Assembly (NCBI GenBank): GCA_015067845.1
Contig: SVLT01000007.1
Location: forward strand, 31,509-95,508
DNA: 64,000 bases
Source: Oscillospiraceae bacterium
GTDB taxonomy: Bacteria > Bacillota > Clostridia > Oscillospirales > Oscillospiraceae
Direction of reading: 5' to 3'
The position numbers were made by a program, and so were the translations under genes. Below are positions 16,090-25,260 of the stretch, piece by piece. Within the stretch, counting starts at the first letter, position 1. The number at the start of each line of letters is the position of its first letter. The notes under the pieces were generated by a model. The model saw only the letters and a list, made by a program, of their open reading frames with translations. It searched no databases and was not told the DNA's origin.

Positions 16090-17315
16090 ATGTGGATGTG
16101 ATCGTCATCGGCGGCGGCCCGGCAGGAATGTTCGCCGCCATCACAGCGGCACAGCGGGGCAGTCAGGTGCTTTTGCTGGAGCGCAATGACCGGTTGGGTA
16201 AAAAGCTGCTCATTACCGGTAAAGGCCGCTGCAATGTGACCAACGATTGCGATTCCGGTGAGGTTTTGCAGAATATTCCAAGAAACGGTCGCTTTTTGTA
16301 CAGCGCCATGGCGGCGTTTCCACCTGCATCGGTTATGAAATTCTTTGATGCCCACGGCTGTACCTTGAAAACAGAACGGGGCAACCGGGTGTTTCCCACA
16401 ACCGACAAGTCCGCGTCCGTTTTGAACTGCTTGCAGGATCAGCTGCGGCAAAATCATGTGACAGTGCGCACTGAGCGTGTGTGCGAGATCCTGACAACGG
16501 ACGGCGCTGTGACCGGCGTTCGAACGGAAAAAGGTACGCACAACGCTGCCAAGGTGATTCTGGCAACCGGCGGACTTAGCTATCCCACTACCGGCTCCAC
16601 CGGTGATGGCTATGACATGGCCAGAGCGCTGGGACATACGGTCACCCAAACGGAGGGATCTCTCGTACCCCTGGAAACCGCCGGGCAGGACTGCCAGGAT
16701 ATGCAGGGTTTGAGCCTGCGCAATGTGGGCGTGAAATTGGTCAATGAGAAGAACAAAGTGATCTACAAAGATTTTGGGGAACTGCTGTTTACCCACTTTG
16801 GTGTCTCCGGGCCCACCGTTCTGTCCGCCAGTGCCCATTTGAAAGGGAATTGCCGTTTGGTCATTGACCTGAAACCGGCATTGGATGAGGGAAAGCTGGA
16901 TGCACGCATCCTGCGGGATCTGGAAATGTACCAAAATCGAAGCATGGAAAATGCGCTCACCGACCTGCTTCCCAGAAGTATGATTCCCGTAGTTTTGCGC
17001 AGACTGAGCATTGACCCCAATATGCAGGCCAATTCCCTGACGCGCCAGCAGCGGCGTTCTTTGGTGGAGCTATTGAAGGCGTTTTCTGTGGAAATATTGG
17101 GAAAACGACCGGTTTCTGAGGCAATCGTCACTTCCGGCGGCGTAAAAGTTTCGGAAATTGATCCCAAAACCATGGGATCCAAGCTGATTCCCGGGCTGTA
17201 TTTTGCCGGGGAGATCATCGATTGCGATGCCTACACCGGTGGATTTAATCTGCAAATCGCCTGGGCAACCGCCTATGCCGCAGGATTGGCGGCGGCTGAT
17301 GAAATCCGGCATTGA
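16086..17315 (+). CDS. BaiN/HI0933-family NAD(P)/FAD-dependent oxidoreductase
   Basis: About 409 residues, starting MNVDVIVIGGGPAGMFAAITAAQRG, a Rossmann FAD motif. LLITGKGRCNVTN at about 50 and GGLSYPTTGSTGDGY at about 165 are hallmarks of the HI0933/YtfP-like family. The C-terminus TGGFNLQIAWATAYAAGLAAA closes the FAD site. Some relatives (BaiN) reduce bile-acid intermediates, but most have no known substrate and the general name should be kept. The extended track start (16044) lies inside the RpiR gene; ATG 16086 overlaps its stop as ATGA. Confidence 0.9.
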   Translation: MNVDVIVIGGGPAGMFAAITAAQRGSQVLLLERNDRLGKKLLITGKGRCNVTNDCDSGEVLQNIPRNGRFLYSAMAAFPPASVMKFFDAHGCTLKTERGNRVFPTTDKSASVLNCLQDQLRQNHVTVRTERVCEILTTDGAVTGVRTEKGTHNAAKVILATGGLSYPTTGSTGDGYDMARALGHTVTQTEGSLVPLETAGQDCQDMQGLSLRNVGVKLVNEKNKVIYKDFGELLFTHFGVSGPTVLSASAHLKGNCRLVIDLKPALDEGKLDARILRDLEMYQNRSMENALTDLLPRSMIPVVLRRLSIDPNMQANSLTRQQRRSLVELLKAFSVEILGKRPVSEAIVTSGGVKVSEIDPKTMGSKLIPGLYFAGEIIDCDAYTGGFNLQIAWATAYAAGLAAADEIRH

Positions 17316-17340
17316 CAAATTTGCCATCTTATAATAGAAT
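17312..17340 (+). promoter_or_regulatory. Promoter of acpP
   Basis: TTGACA, 17-bp spacer, TAGAAT. The -35 box overlaps the stop codon of the upstream flavoprotein gene. Confidence 0.7.
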
Positions 17341-17376
17341 ACTTGGAGAGACCCAATGTAATTTGGAGGTATAAAT

Positions 17377-17598
17377 ATGTACGAGAAACTTGTTTCCTAC
17401 GCAGCACAGCAATTGGAATTGGATCCTGCCGAGATCACTCCCGACAGCAGTTTTGAAAGTTTGGGTATTGATTCTCTGGACATTGTGGAAATGATCATGG
17501 ATCTGGAATCCGAATTGGGCGTAGAATTGGATCTGGAAGATCAGAAGATCGCTACCTTCGGCGAACTGGCTGCCTTCATTGATTCCAAGGTCAACTAA
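17377..17598 (+). CDS. acpP: Acyl carrier protein
   Basis: A 73-residue acidic protein with the phosphopantetheine attachment motif GIDSLDIVEMIMDLE (Ser of DSL). It carries growing acyl chains in fatty acid synthesis. A GGAGG site lies 8 bp upstream and it has its own promoter. No fab genes are adjacent, and the SRP RNA follows directly, so this is a free-standing acp gene. Confidence 0.95.
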   Translation: MYEKLVSYAAQQLELDPAEITPDSSFESLGIDSLDIVEMIMDLESELGVELDLEDQKIATFGELAAFIDSKVN

Positions 17599-17626
17599 TC
17601 CAACAAAATAGCCTTGTTATGGCTGA

Positions 17627-17923
17627 CCGGCTTATAACAAGGTCGCACTAATCGGGGAGATAGCGGTGCCCTGTACCTGCAATCCGCTACAGCAGGGATG
17701 AATTCCCACACCCGGGCTTGTTTGCGTGCCGTCCGGCCTTCGCAAGCGGTGTTGACGAACCGGTCTTGCGCAACGGAATCCCGTGAACCATGTCAGGTGG
17801 GGAACCAAGCAGCATTAAGCGGATCTTTTCGTGTGCCGCGGGGTTGCCGGTTCTGAGCTGGCTGCGTTGTTACCGGGCATACAGCAGGTTCAAATGTGGG
17901 TGTGCGATCTTGTTATGAGCCGG
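17627..17923 (+). ncRNA. ffs: Signal recognition particle RNA, large bacterial type
   Basis: The ends pair almost perfectly (CCGGCTTATAACAAGGTCGC with GTGCGATCTTGTTATGAGCCGG). Inside, GGGGAGATAGCGGTGCCCTG near the 5' end is typical of the Alu-like domain in clostridial and Bacillus SRP RNA. The SRP54-binding arm CATGTCAGGTGGGGAACCAAGCAGCA is present near 17790-17815. Position directly before dnaX-ybaB-recR matches the classical Firmicutes order. Length about 297 nt fits the large type. Confidence 0.93.
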
Positions 17924-17954
17924 TTATATTTACTTTCAGAAAGGAGGGGACGTG

Positions 17955-19580
17955 ATGTCCGCCTATCAAGCACTATATCGTAAATACCGTCCCCAGACTT
18001 TTGATGACGTTTCCGGTCAACTGGCGGTGACCCAAACCTTAAAGACGCAGTTGATGACCGGAAAAATGAGCCATGCGTATTTGTTTACAGGCTCCCGGGG
18101 TACCGGCAAGACCAGTTGCGCCAAGATTTTGGCCAAGGCGGTGAACTGCCTGAATCCGCAGGACGGCAATCCCTGTAACTGCTGTGAGGCCTGCCGAACC
18201 ATTGATTCCGGTGCCTGTATGGATGTATTGGAGATCGATGCGGCTTCCAACAACGGTGTTGACAATGTGCGCGATTTGCGTGATGATGCTATCTACACGC
18301 CTTCTCAGGTGAAAATGCGGGTGTACATCATCGACGAGGTGCATATGCTTTCCATTTCCGCGTTCAACGCCCTATTGAAGATCATCGAAGAACCCCCGGA
18401 GCATCTGCTGTTTATTCTGGCTACCACGGAACTGCATAAAGTTCCTGCGACCATTTTGTCTCGGTGCCAGCGGTTCTCTTTCCGCCGCATCAGTCAAGAA
18501 GATATTGCCCAGCGGCTGCAATATGTGGCCTATCAGGAAAATATTGATCTGGATGATTCAGCAGCCCGTGTTTTGGCGCGGATGGCTGACGGCGGTATGC
18601 GCGATGGATTGAGCCTGTTGGATCAATGTGCGTCTGCAACCGTTGGAGAACTGACAGCGGAGCGTGTTTATGCCTGTCTGGGTATTGCAGGTGAGCGAAA
18701 AGCTGCCGAGATGATGGGCTATATTGCGTCGCACAATACCGCAAAAGCCTTGGAATTACTGAATAAACTCTATTCTGATGGCAAGGAATTGGGCGCGTTG
18801 TTGGACGAACTTGCCTGCCTTGCCAGAGATATTTTGGTTTTGAAAACTGCCCCGGATGCGGGTCTGACCATGCTCTCCGGTGTGGCATCCGATAAGGAAG
18901 CTGCAGCCCTTGCAAAACAGCTGTCCAGCGGCGAACTGGTGCAGATTGTGGAGAGCTTGGAAACCACCATGTCCGGTTTTACCCGGAGCGCCAGCCGCAG
19001 AATGGATGCGGAGCTGTGCCTGATTCGGCTGTGCCAGCCGGAGCTGCAGCTGGATCCTCAAAGCCTGAACGCCAGACTGACCCGGATGGAGGAACAGCTG
19101 AAAAGCGGCAGCTTTGTGTCTGCCGTTGCCGCCCCTCAGCCCGTACAGGAAGAACCAGAGGAGGAGCGTCCCCCCATGCCCGGGGATGAGGATGTCCCAC
19201 CCGTGGAGGAAGAGCCTGCGGTGCAGCCGGTTGTTGAGGATACCCCTATCGGTTTTTGGGCAGAATTGGTAGCGGCCATCCGGCAGGAGATGAAACCGCC
19301 GTTAGTTGGTTTCTTTACCACCGGTGAAAATGCCACTGTCCAGGGTGTGCTCCAAGGCAATCAGGTCGTCCTGCGGTGCAACAATAAGTTTATCCTGGAT
19401 ATGGTGAACAAACCGGATGTTTTGGCGTTGGTGGCTCGTAAGGCCTCCGCGGTTTTGAACAAGGCCGTTACAGCCAGAGCAGAGGATGCCTCTGCAAAAC
19501 CCCAGACCGGCGGAAAAATGGAACGGCTCATGGATTTTGGCCGTGCTCACAGCGATATCGTGAATATTAAGAACAACTAA
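17955..19580 (+). CDS. dnaX: DNA polymerase III subunit gamma/tau
   Basis: The clamp-loader ATPase, about 541 residues. Walker A is GSRGTGKTS, the zinc site is CLNPQDGNPCNCCEAC, Walker B/DEAH-like is IIDEVHMLS, and SRC is in ILSRCQRFSFRR. The C-terminal region past about 375 is Glu/Pro-rich and then a short tau-like domain. The track GTG 17952 is too close to AAGGAGG; ATG 17955 has a 7-bp spacing. The slippery site used for gamma in E. coli is not evident. It begins an operon with ybaB and recR. Confidence 0.96.
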   Translation: MSAYQALYRKYRPQTFDDVSGQLAVTQTLKTQLMTGKMSHAYLFTGSRGTGKTSCAKILAKAVNCLNPQDGNPCNCCEACRTIDSGACMDVLEIDAASNNGVDNVRDLRDDAIYTPSQVKMRVYIIDEVHMLSISAFNALLKIIEEPPEHLLFILATTELHKVPATILSRCQRFSFRRISQEDIAQRLQYVAYQENIDLDDSAARVLARMADGGMRDGLSLLDQCASATVGELTAERVYACLGIAGERKAAEMMGYIASHNTAKALELLNKLYSDGKELGALLDELACLARDILVLKTAPDAGLTMLSGVASDKEAAALAKQLSSGELVQIVESLETTMSGFTRSASRRMDAELCLIRLCQPELQLDPQSLNARLTRMEEQLKSGSFVSAVAAPQPVQEEPEEERPPMPGDEDVPPVEEEPAVQPVVEDTPIGFWAELVAAIRQEMKPPLVGFFTTGENATVQGVLQGNQVVLRCNNKFILDMVNKPDVLALVARKASAVLNKAVTARAEDASAKPQTGGKMERLMDFGRAHSDIVNIKNN

Positions 19581-19590
19581 GGAGTTAATT

Positions 19591-19935
19591 ATGGCAAAGA
19601 ATAATTTCCGGGGCATGCCCGGCGGTATGAATCAGATGGCTATGATGAAGCAGGCTCAGAAGATGCAGCAGGAGCTTCTGCGTATGCAGGAGGAGCAGGA
19701 GACCAAGGTGTATACCGCTTCTGCCGGCGGCGGAATGGTTTCCGCCTCTGTCAACGGCAAGCATGAGGTGGTGGAGCTGACCATCAACCCCGAAGCTGTG
19801 GATCCCGATGATGTAGAAATGCTGCAGGATATGGTCATCGCCGCTGTGAACGAGGCTATGCGCACCGCAGATGCGGAGGCTGCCAACAATATGTCCCGGC
19901 TGACCGGCGGTTTGAACCTGGGAGGCCTGTTCTGA
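19591..19935 (+). CDS. YbaB/EbfC family nucleoid-associated protein
   Basis: A 114-residue DNA-binding protein with a long N-terminal helix (MAMMKQAQKMQQELLRMQEEQETK), then VYTASAGGGMVSASVNGKHEVVELTINPEAVDPDD, the standard YbaB core. It forms tweezers-like dimers on DNA. It lies between dnaX and recR as in Bacillus and overlaps the recR start by one base. The Met/Gly-rich N-terminus is also typical. Confidence 0.95.
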   Translation: MAKNNFRGMPGGMNQMAMMKQAQKMQQELLRMQEEQETKVYTASAGGGMVSASVNGKHEVVELTINPEAVDPDDVEMLQDMVIAAVNEAMRTADAEAANNMSRLTGGLNLGGLF

Positions 19936-20534
19936 TGCAGTATTTTCCTACCGCATTGCAGGAGCTGGCAGATCAGTTTGCCCGGCTTCCCGGTATTGGG
20001 GGAAAGACGGCGCAACGACTTGCCTTTCATGTGCTGGAGCTGGACGAGGAGGATGCCAAGGCCTTTGCTGAGGCGATCCTCGCGGCGAAGCAGACCGTAC
20101 ATACCTGCCCTGTGTGTCAGAATTTGACGGATCGGGAGATTTGTCCCATCTGCGACAATGAGATGCGCGACGGAAGCACGATTTGCGTGGTGGCAGAACC
20201 CCGGGATGTGATCGCCATGGAACGCAGCCGGGAGTTTAACGGACTTTACCATGTTCTGCATGGCGTGATCTCGCCGCTGAACCATGTGACCCAGGATGAT
20301 ATCCGCATCAAGGAACTGCTGATGCGTGTGGCATCCGGGCAGGTGCGGGAGGTCATTATGGCCACGAACCCGGATACCGAGGGCGAAGCAACTGCTATGT
20401 ATATTTCCCGTCTCCTGCGGCCTATGGAGGTCAAGGTGACCCGATTGGCCTACGGTGTACCCGTGGGCAGTCAACTGGAATATGCCGACGAGGTGACTCT
20501 CTCCCGGGCCCTGGAAGGCAGACAAGAAATTTGA
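19935..20534 (+). CDS. recR: Recombination protein RecR
   Basis: A 199-residue recombination mediator that forms a clamp with RecO and helps load RecA at gaps. It has an HhH segment (LPGIGGKTAQRLAFHVL), a four-Cys zinc finger (CPVCQNLTDREICPIC) and a Toprim domain (ICVVAEPRDVIAMERS...MATNPDTEGEATAMYI). The C-terminus TRLAYGVPVGSQLEYADEVTLSRALEGR is diagnostic. Length is standard. Confidence 0.97.
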   Translation: MQYFPTALQELADQFARLPGIGGKTAQRLAFHVLELDEEDAKAFAEAILAAKQTVHTCPVCQNLTDREICPICDNEMRDGSTICVVAEPRDVIAMERSREFNGLYHVLHGVISPLNHVTQDDIRIKELLMRVASGQVREVIMATNPDTEGEATAMYISRLLRPMEVKVTRLAYGVPVGSQLEYADEVTLSRALEGRQEI

Positions 20535-20575
20535 TAAAGGCCGTCTGAGATACTCAGATGGCCTTTTGCAAAATG
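20535..20575 (+). terminator. Terminator after recR
   Basis: AAAGGCCGTCTGAG and CTCAGATGGCCTTTT form a stem with a 3-base loop immediately after the recR stop. Confidence 0.8.
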
Positions 20576-20585
20576 AGGTGAGAAT

Positions 20586-21143
20586 ATGAAAGTAGTTTTC
20601 CTTTTTGGAAGTGCGGCGGTTGGTAAAATGACCGTCGGTCAGGAACTGATGAAGCTTACTGGTCTGCGTCTTTTTCACAACCATATGACCATTGAACCGG
20701 TGTTGGAGATTTTCGGCAGTTTTGAGTCGAAGACGATTCAGCGTTTGCGGCAGGTGATCTTTGAGGATTTCGCAGAAACAGATCATTACGGCATGATTTT
20801 CACCTTTATGTGGGCGTTCAATTGCCATGAGGACTGGGAGTTTGGTGATCATGTGCGGCGGATGTTTGAGGATAGAAATCCGGAAACGGAATTCTACTAT
20901 GTAGAATTGGTAGCAGATCAGAAGACCAGACTGGAACGAAACGCCACGGAAAACCGCCTTGCTCATAAAGCATCCAAACGGGATTTAGAAGCGTCCAACT
21001 CTCGATTGTTGCGGGATGATGCCAAATTCCGTCTGGAAAGCCTGCCGGGTGAAATCCCCTTTGAAAACTATTTGAAGATCGACAATACCCATCTGTCGGC
21101 AGAGGAAACGGCAAAACAAATTCAGGAACACTTCCAGTTATAA
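20586..21143 (+). CDS. P-loop ATPase, small-molecule kinase-like
   Basis: A 185-residue protein with a Walker A motif GSAAVGKMT at residues 8-16, shortly followed by a His-rich segment LFHNHMTIEP. The overall shape (P-loop, lid-like Arg-rich region LERNATENRLAHKASKRDLEASN, then a C-terminal helix SAEETAKQIQEHFQL) resembles shikimate/adenylate-kinase-type folds. Substrate is not recognisable. It has GAGGTG 6 bp upstream and stands alone between two terminators. Confidence 0.75.
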   Translation: MKVVFLFGSAAVGKMTVGQELMKLTGLRLFHNHMTIEPVLEIFGSFESKTIQRLRQVIFEDFAETDHYGMIFTFMWAFNCHEDWEFGDHVRRMFEDRNPETEFYYVELVADQKTRLERNATENRLAHKASKRDLEASNSRLLRDDAKFRLESLPGEIPFENYLKIDNTHLSAEETAKQIQEHFQL

Positions 21144-21176
21144 AAAGCGGCTGTGCAATTGCACAGCCGTTTTTGT
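21143..21176. terminator. Bidirectional terminator between the kinase-like gene and pyrB
   Basis: AAAAAGCGGCTGTGC, AATT, GCACAGCCGTTTTT: symmetric stem with A and T runs on both sides; it serves the converging plus-strand gene and the pyr operon. Confidence 0.88.
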
Positions 21177-22258
21177 CATACCTTATGCTCGCAGTAGATA
21201 CAGCGGTAGATATTTGCTCTGGGGTCAGTCAGCTTGGCCAGATGAGGAAGCTCCTGCTCCACCTGGCAGATGCACTTGGGATTGGTGCAGATGCGGTCGG
21301 TCAAATAGCCGCTGGTGTCCACAGTTTGCCGTACGGGATTCTTTTCTGCTTCCTCTAAAAGCATGAGGATCAGCGCCATGCGCACATATTTGCCGTTCAG
21401 AGCCTGGCGGAAATAGGCCGCACGGGGGTCACTGTCCACTGCCACGCTGATCTCGTTGACCCGGGGCAGAGGATGGAGCACACACATCTTTTTCTTAGCC
21501 TGCGCCATCTTCCCGGGATCCAGAATGTAGCAGTTTTTCAGCCGTTCGTATTCTTCCAGAGAGTCGAAACGCTCCCTCTGAATACGGGTCATGTACAGCA
21601 CATCCAGCTCGGGCATGGCATCATCCAGGGACAATACTTCCTCGTAGGGAATTCCGTAGCGTTCCAACACATTGAAGCGGATGAACCCGGGAACCTTTAA
21701 TTCCGGGGGAGAGATCAGCACAAACTTGACACCCTTGTAACGAGCCATGGCCTCAATGAGAGAGTGGACGGTTCTGCCGTATTTCAGGTCGCCGCACAGA
21801 CCGATGGTCAGATTGTCCAGTCGGCCCATTTCCCGGGAAATGGTGAGAAGATCCGTCAAGGTCTGGGTGGGATGGTTGTGACCGCCGTCACCGGCGTTGA
21901 TGACCGGAACGGTTGCGTTGTTTGCGGCAACATAGGGTGCGCCCTCTCTGGGATGGCGGATTGCCATGATGTCCGCATAGCAGGAAAGCACATTTGCAGT
22001 GTCTGCCATGCTTTCACCCTTTGCGGCAGAGGAGGAGTTGGCTTCGCTGAAACCCAGTACACTTCCGCCCAGCTCCAGCATTGCGGCCTCAAAACTCAGC
22101 CGGGTACGGGTGGAGGGCTCGAAAAAGAGGGTTGCCAGCTTCTTATAGCGGCACTTTTCCCGATAATTCTCCGGATGGTCGATGATATCCTTTGCAGTGG
22201 CGACAAGTCTGTCCAGTTCTTCCACCGAAAAATCCAGGATGCTGATCAAGCTTCTCAT
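21176..22258 (-). CDS. pyrB: Aspartate carbamoyltransferase with a PyrI-like zinc tail
   Basis: A 360-residue enzyme joining carbamoyl phosphate and aspartate in the second step of UMP synthesis. Catalytic motifs are [27 protein letters not shown] and HPLPRVNEI. The catalytic chain normally ends near residue 310. Here a further 45 residues carry CTNPKC and, later, CIYC, the same four-Cys pattern that binds zinc in the regulatory chain PyrI. The nucleotide-binding domain of PyrI is absent. The start overlaps the pyrE stop by 4 bp. The tail may hold the trimer contacts; allosteric control by nucleotides is unlikely. Confidence 0.95.
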   Translation of the reverse strand: MRSLISILDFSVEELDRLVATAKDIIDHPENYREKCRYKKLATLFFEPSTRTRLSFEAAMLELGGSVLGFSEANSSSAAKGESMADTANVLSCYADIMAIRHPREGAPYVAANNATVPVINAGDGGHNHPTQTLTDLLTISREMGRLDNLTIGLCGDLKYGRTVHSLIEAMARYKGVKFVLISPPELKVPGFIRFNVLERYGIPYEEVLSLDDAMPELDVLYMTRIQRERFDSLEEYERLKNCYILDPGKMAQAKKKMCVLHPLPRVNEISVAVDSDPRAAYFRQALNGKYVRMALILMLLEEAEKNPVRQTVDTSGYLTDRICTNPKCICQVEQELPHLAKLTDPRANIYRCIYCEHKV

Positions 22259-22911
22259 ACTTTTGCTCCGTTCACAGCCAGATAGTTCTTGATACGGGTA
22301 ACATTTTCTTCATTGGCAGGGTCTTCTTCCAAATATTCGATGATGTCATACACATCCACCACGGAGTATACGGGGAAGCCGAATTCTTCTTCGATCTCCT
22401 GCATAGCGCCCTTTTCGCCCTGGCCCTTTTCCTTCCGGTCCACCATGACAAAGGTCGCGGCTACCTTGACGCCTTCCACATGGCTGAGAATTGCCATGCT
22501 TTCACGAATGGCGGTGCCGGCGGTGATCACATCTTCTACAATGACCACTTCCTCACCGGCCTGGGGAACATAGCCCACGAAAACACCGCCTTCACCGTGA
22601 TCTTTCACTTCCTTGCGGTTGAAGAAGAAGGGAACATTCAGTCCGTTCTTGCTCAGAGCAACCGCTGCGGACACGGCAATGGAAATGCCCTTGTAGGCGG
22701 GGCCATAGAGGACGGTTGCCTTGTTGCCAACCTTTTCAAAGTAGGCTTTTGCGTAAAATTCGCCCAATTTTGCGATTTCTTCGCCGGTTTTGATCATGCC
22801 GGCGTTGATAAAGTAGGGGATCTTGCGGCCGGATTTGGCGGTAAAATCACCAAATTTCAGAACGCCGGCACCTTGCAGGAACTGGATAAATTCTCTCTTA
22901 TAGGCTTCCAT
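22255..22911 (-). CDS. pyrE: Orotate phosphoribosyltransferase
   Basis: A 218-residue enzyme that adds phosphoribose from PRPP to orotate, giving OMP. The PRPP-binding signature is [17 protein letters not shown] at about 108-124. N-terminal [19 protein letters not shown] and [15 protein letters not shown] are typical. AAGGAGA lies upstream of ATG 22911. Its product goes to PyrF, encoded just upstream. Confidence 0.96.
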   Translation of the reverse strand: MEAYKREFIQFLQGAGVLKFGDFTAKSGRKIPYFINAGMIKTGEEIAKLGEFYAKAYFEKVGNKATVLYGPAYKGISIAVSAAVALSKNGLNVPFFFNRKEVKDHGEGGVFVGYVPQAGEEVVIVEDVITAGTAIRESMAILSHVEGVKVAATFVMVDRKEKGQGEKGAMQEIEEEFGFPVYSVVDVYDIIEYLEEDPANEENVTRIKNYLAVNGAKV

Positions 22912-22921
22912 ATTAGTCTCC

Positions 22922-23620
22922 TTAGTCGCAGAATTCTGCTACGCAGCGTTCATATGCCGCAACAGGATCTTCGGCAGCGGTGATGGGACGGCCCACCACG
23001 ATGTAGTCAGAGCCGATGGCCTTGGCGGCAGCGGGGGTCATGACTCGCTTCTGGTCACCTGCATCGCCATCCGCAAAGCGCACGCCGGGGGTGACGGTCA
23101 GGAAGTCCTTGCCGCAGTAGTCATGTACCTTTCCTGCTTCCAGAGGAGAACACACGATGCCGTCCAGACCGGCATTCTTTGCGTTTTGCGCATAGTGCAT
23201 GACAACCTCATCGATGGGGGCTTTGATCAGCAGATCCTTTTCCATGCTTTCCTGGTCAGTGGATGTCAGTTGGGTGACGGCGATCAGCAGGGGACGGGTG
23301 CCGTCCTCCCGGGTCAAGCCTTCCAATGCGGCCTTCATCATGGCAGTTGTGCCGGCAGCGTGGAGATTGCAGATGTCAACATCCAGATGGGACAGAACGG
23401 ACATGGCTTTTTTGACCGTGTTGGGAATGTCGTGAAGCTTCAGATCCAGGAAGATCTTGTGGCCACGGGCCTTGATCTCCCGAACGATGCTGGGGCCCTC
23501 TGCGTAGAAGAGCTCCATGCCGATCTTCACGAAAGGCTTTTTGCCCTGGAACTTGTCCAGAAAAGCGATGGTTGCCTCCTTAGAGGAAAAGTCGCAGGCT
23601 ACGATAACGTCCTTACCCAT
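22922..23620 (-). CDS. pyrF: Orotidine 5'-phosphate decarboxylase
   Basis: A 232-residue TIM-barrel enzyme of the PyrF type 1 family that makes UMP from OMP. The catalytic motif is [13 protein letters not shown] (Asp-Lys-x-x-Asp). The phosphate-binding end [12 protein letters not shown] is present. A GGAGGCG ribosome site precedes ATG 23620. It overlaps the pyrD stop by 8 bp. Confidence 0.97.
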   Translation of the reverse strand: MGKDVIVACDFSSKEATIAFLDKFQGKKPFVKIGMELFYAEGPSIVREIKARGHKIFLDLKLHDIPNTVKKAMSVLSHLDVDICNLHAAGTTAMMKAALEGLTREDGTRPLLIAVTQLTSTDQESMEKDLLIKAPIDEVVMHYAQNAKNAGLDGIVCSPLEAGKVHDYCGKDFLTVTPGVRFADGDAGDQKRVMTPAAAKAIGSDYIVVGRPITAAEDPVAAYERCVAEFCD

Positions 23621-24527
23621 GATTTACGCCTCCTATAATATCTTGTAGATTTTCAATTCTGTATTTTTCCATCACCCGGGGCAGATCCCGGACGATATCT
23701 CTGCAAATGCAGGGATTTACCAGATTGGCCGCGCCGATCTGGACGGCAGTTGCACCTGCCATCATCATTTCCACTACATCCTCGGCACTGCTCACGCCGC
23801 CCATGCCGATGACGGGGATATTCACTGCCTGAGCCACCTGATAGACCATGCGCACCGCCACCGGGAAAACTCCCGGGCCGGAGTAGCCACCCATGGTGTT
23901 GGCAATGATGGGCTTGCGCTTATTCAGATCGATACGCATACCCAACATGGTGTTGATGAGGCTGATGCCGTCCGCACCTGCCTCTTCGCAGGCCTTGGCG
24001 ATGGTAACAATGTCGGTGACATTGGGGGACAGCTTGATGATCACCGGCTTTGTGGTGACGGCTTTGACCGCCCGGGTCACCTCCGCCGCAGCTTCCGGGG
24101 ATGTACCGAAGCTCATGCCGCCGCCGTGGACATTGGGACAGCTGACATTGACTTCCAGCCAGCCAACTTGTTCCTCTTTATCCAGCTTGGCGCAGGTGTA
24201 GGTGTATTCCTCCACGGAAAAACCGGAAACATTGGCCATGACCGGCTTATGGAAACATTTTTTTAGCTTGGGGAGCTCCTCGGCAATGACCTTTTCCACA
24301 CCGGGATTTTGCAGGCCCACGGCATTGATCATGCCGCCGGGGCACTCCGCGATCCGGGGCGTGGGATTGCCGAAACGGGGCTCTTTAGTCGTGCCCTTAA
24401 AGGAAAAGGTGCCCAATTCGTTGATGTCATAGAGCTCTGCGAACTCATAACCGTAGCCAAATGTACCGGAGGCAGGGATGACCGGATTGCTCAGCTCGAT
24501 CCCACAGAGGTTTACGTTCAATCCCAT
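23613..24527 (-). CDS. pyrD: Dihydroorotate dehydrogenase, class 1B catalytic subunit
   Basis: About 304 residues. An FMN enzyme that oxidises dihydroorotate to orotate; class 1B works with PyrK and passes electrons to NAD. The catalytic Cys is in [33 protein letters not shown] and [20 protein letters not shown] form the FMN phosphate site. The track start (24611) lies inside pyrK; the ATG at 24527 follows GGAGGAGATCTT. It overlaps the pyrK stop by 10 bp, consistent with a paired complex. Confidence 0.96.
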   Translation of the reverse strand: MGLNVNLCGIELSNPVIPASGTFGYGYEFAELYDINELGTFSFKGTTKEPRFGNPTPRIAECPGGMINAVGLQNPGVEKVIAEELPKLKKCFHKPVMANVSGFSVEEYTYTCAKLDKEEQVGWLEVNVSCPNVHGGGMSFGTSPEAAAEVTRAVKAVTTKPVIIKLSPNVTDIVTIAKACEEAGADGISLINTMLGMRIDLNKRKPIIANTMGGYSGPGVFPVAVRMVYQVAQAVNIPVIGMGGVSSAEDVVEMMMAGATAVQIGAANLVNPCICRDIVRDLPRVMEKYRIENLQDIIGGVNHG

Positions 24528-25249
24528 AAGATCTCCTCCTTTTTCATCACTGGGCCTTCCTTGCAGATACGCTTGTAACCGGTGAGGGTCTTGCAGGAGC
24601 AGCCCATGCAAGCGCCAAAGCCGCAGCCCATACGCTCCTCAAAGCTCATCTGACCGGAGGTGTTGGTTGCCTTATACACCGCTTTCAGCATGGGCTCCGG
24701 GCCGCAGGTGTAAAAATAGGTGTAATTTTCCGGCAGAGCGTCAGTGACGAAGCCTTTTTTGCCGTAAGAACCGTCTACGGTAGTCACTTGCACATGACAA
24801 CCCAAGGCCTTGAATTCTTCCTCATAGAAAATTTCATTTGCGGTGTTGAAACCGAGAATAACGGAAACAGCTTTGCCCTGTGTAACCAATTTCTTCGCAA
24901 GGTTGTACATGGGCGGTACGCCCACACCGCCGCCCAAAAGCACCGGTGCGTTGCCGGAAAGAGAAAGGTCATAGCCGTTACCCAATCCAGTGAGAATGTC
25001 CAGCGTTTCGCCGGTTTTTATCCCGGACATGGCGGCTGTGCCCTTGCCCACCACCTTGTAAATGATAGTCAGGGTCTTTTCGTCGTAATCGCAGACGGAA
25101 ATGGGCCGCCGCAGGAAGTGACCCTCCAGCTGAATGTTTACAAACTGGCCGGGGGCGGTGATGGCAGAGGTATCACCGGCGAGCACCATTTTGTATACGC
25201 TGTCCGTCAGTGCGTCGTTACTGAGAACGGCAAAAATACTTTGCTTCAT
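24518..25249 (-). CDS. pyrK: Dihydroorotate dehydrogenase electron-transfer subunit
   Basis: A 243-residue flavoprotein that moves electrons from PyrD to NAD+. It has an FAD-binding front (GQFVNIQLEGHFLRRPISVCDYD), an NAD-binding Rossmann stretch (APVLLGGGVGVPPMYNLAKKL) and a C-terminal 2Fe-2S motif CGFGACMGCSCKT...CKEGP. It is upstream of pyrD, as in other clostridia. Starts after AAGGGGGT at 25249. Confidence 0.96.
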   Translation of the reverse strand: MKQSIFAVLSNDALTDSVYKMVLAGDTSAITAPGQFVNIQLEGHFLRRPISVCDYDEKTLTIIYKVVGKGTAAMSGIKTGETLDILTGLGNGYDLSLSGNAPVLLGGGVGVPPMYNLAKKLVTQGKAVSVILGFNTANEIFYEEEFKALGCHVQVTTVDGSYGKKGFVTDALPENYTYFYTCGPEPMLKAVYKATNTSGQMSFEERMGCGFGACMGCSCKTLTGYKRICKEGPVMKKEEILWD

Positions 25250-25260
25250 GGGTTACCCCC

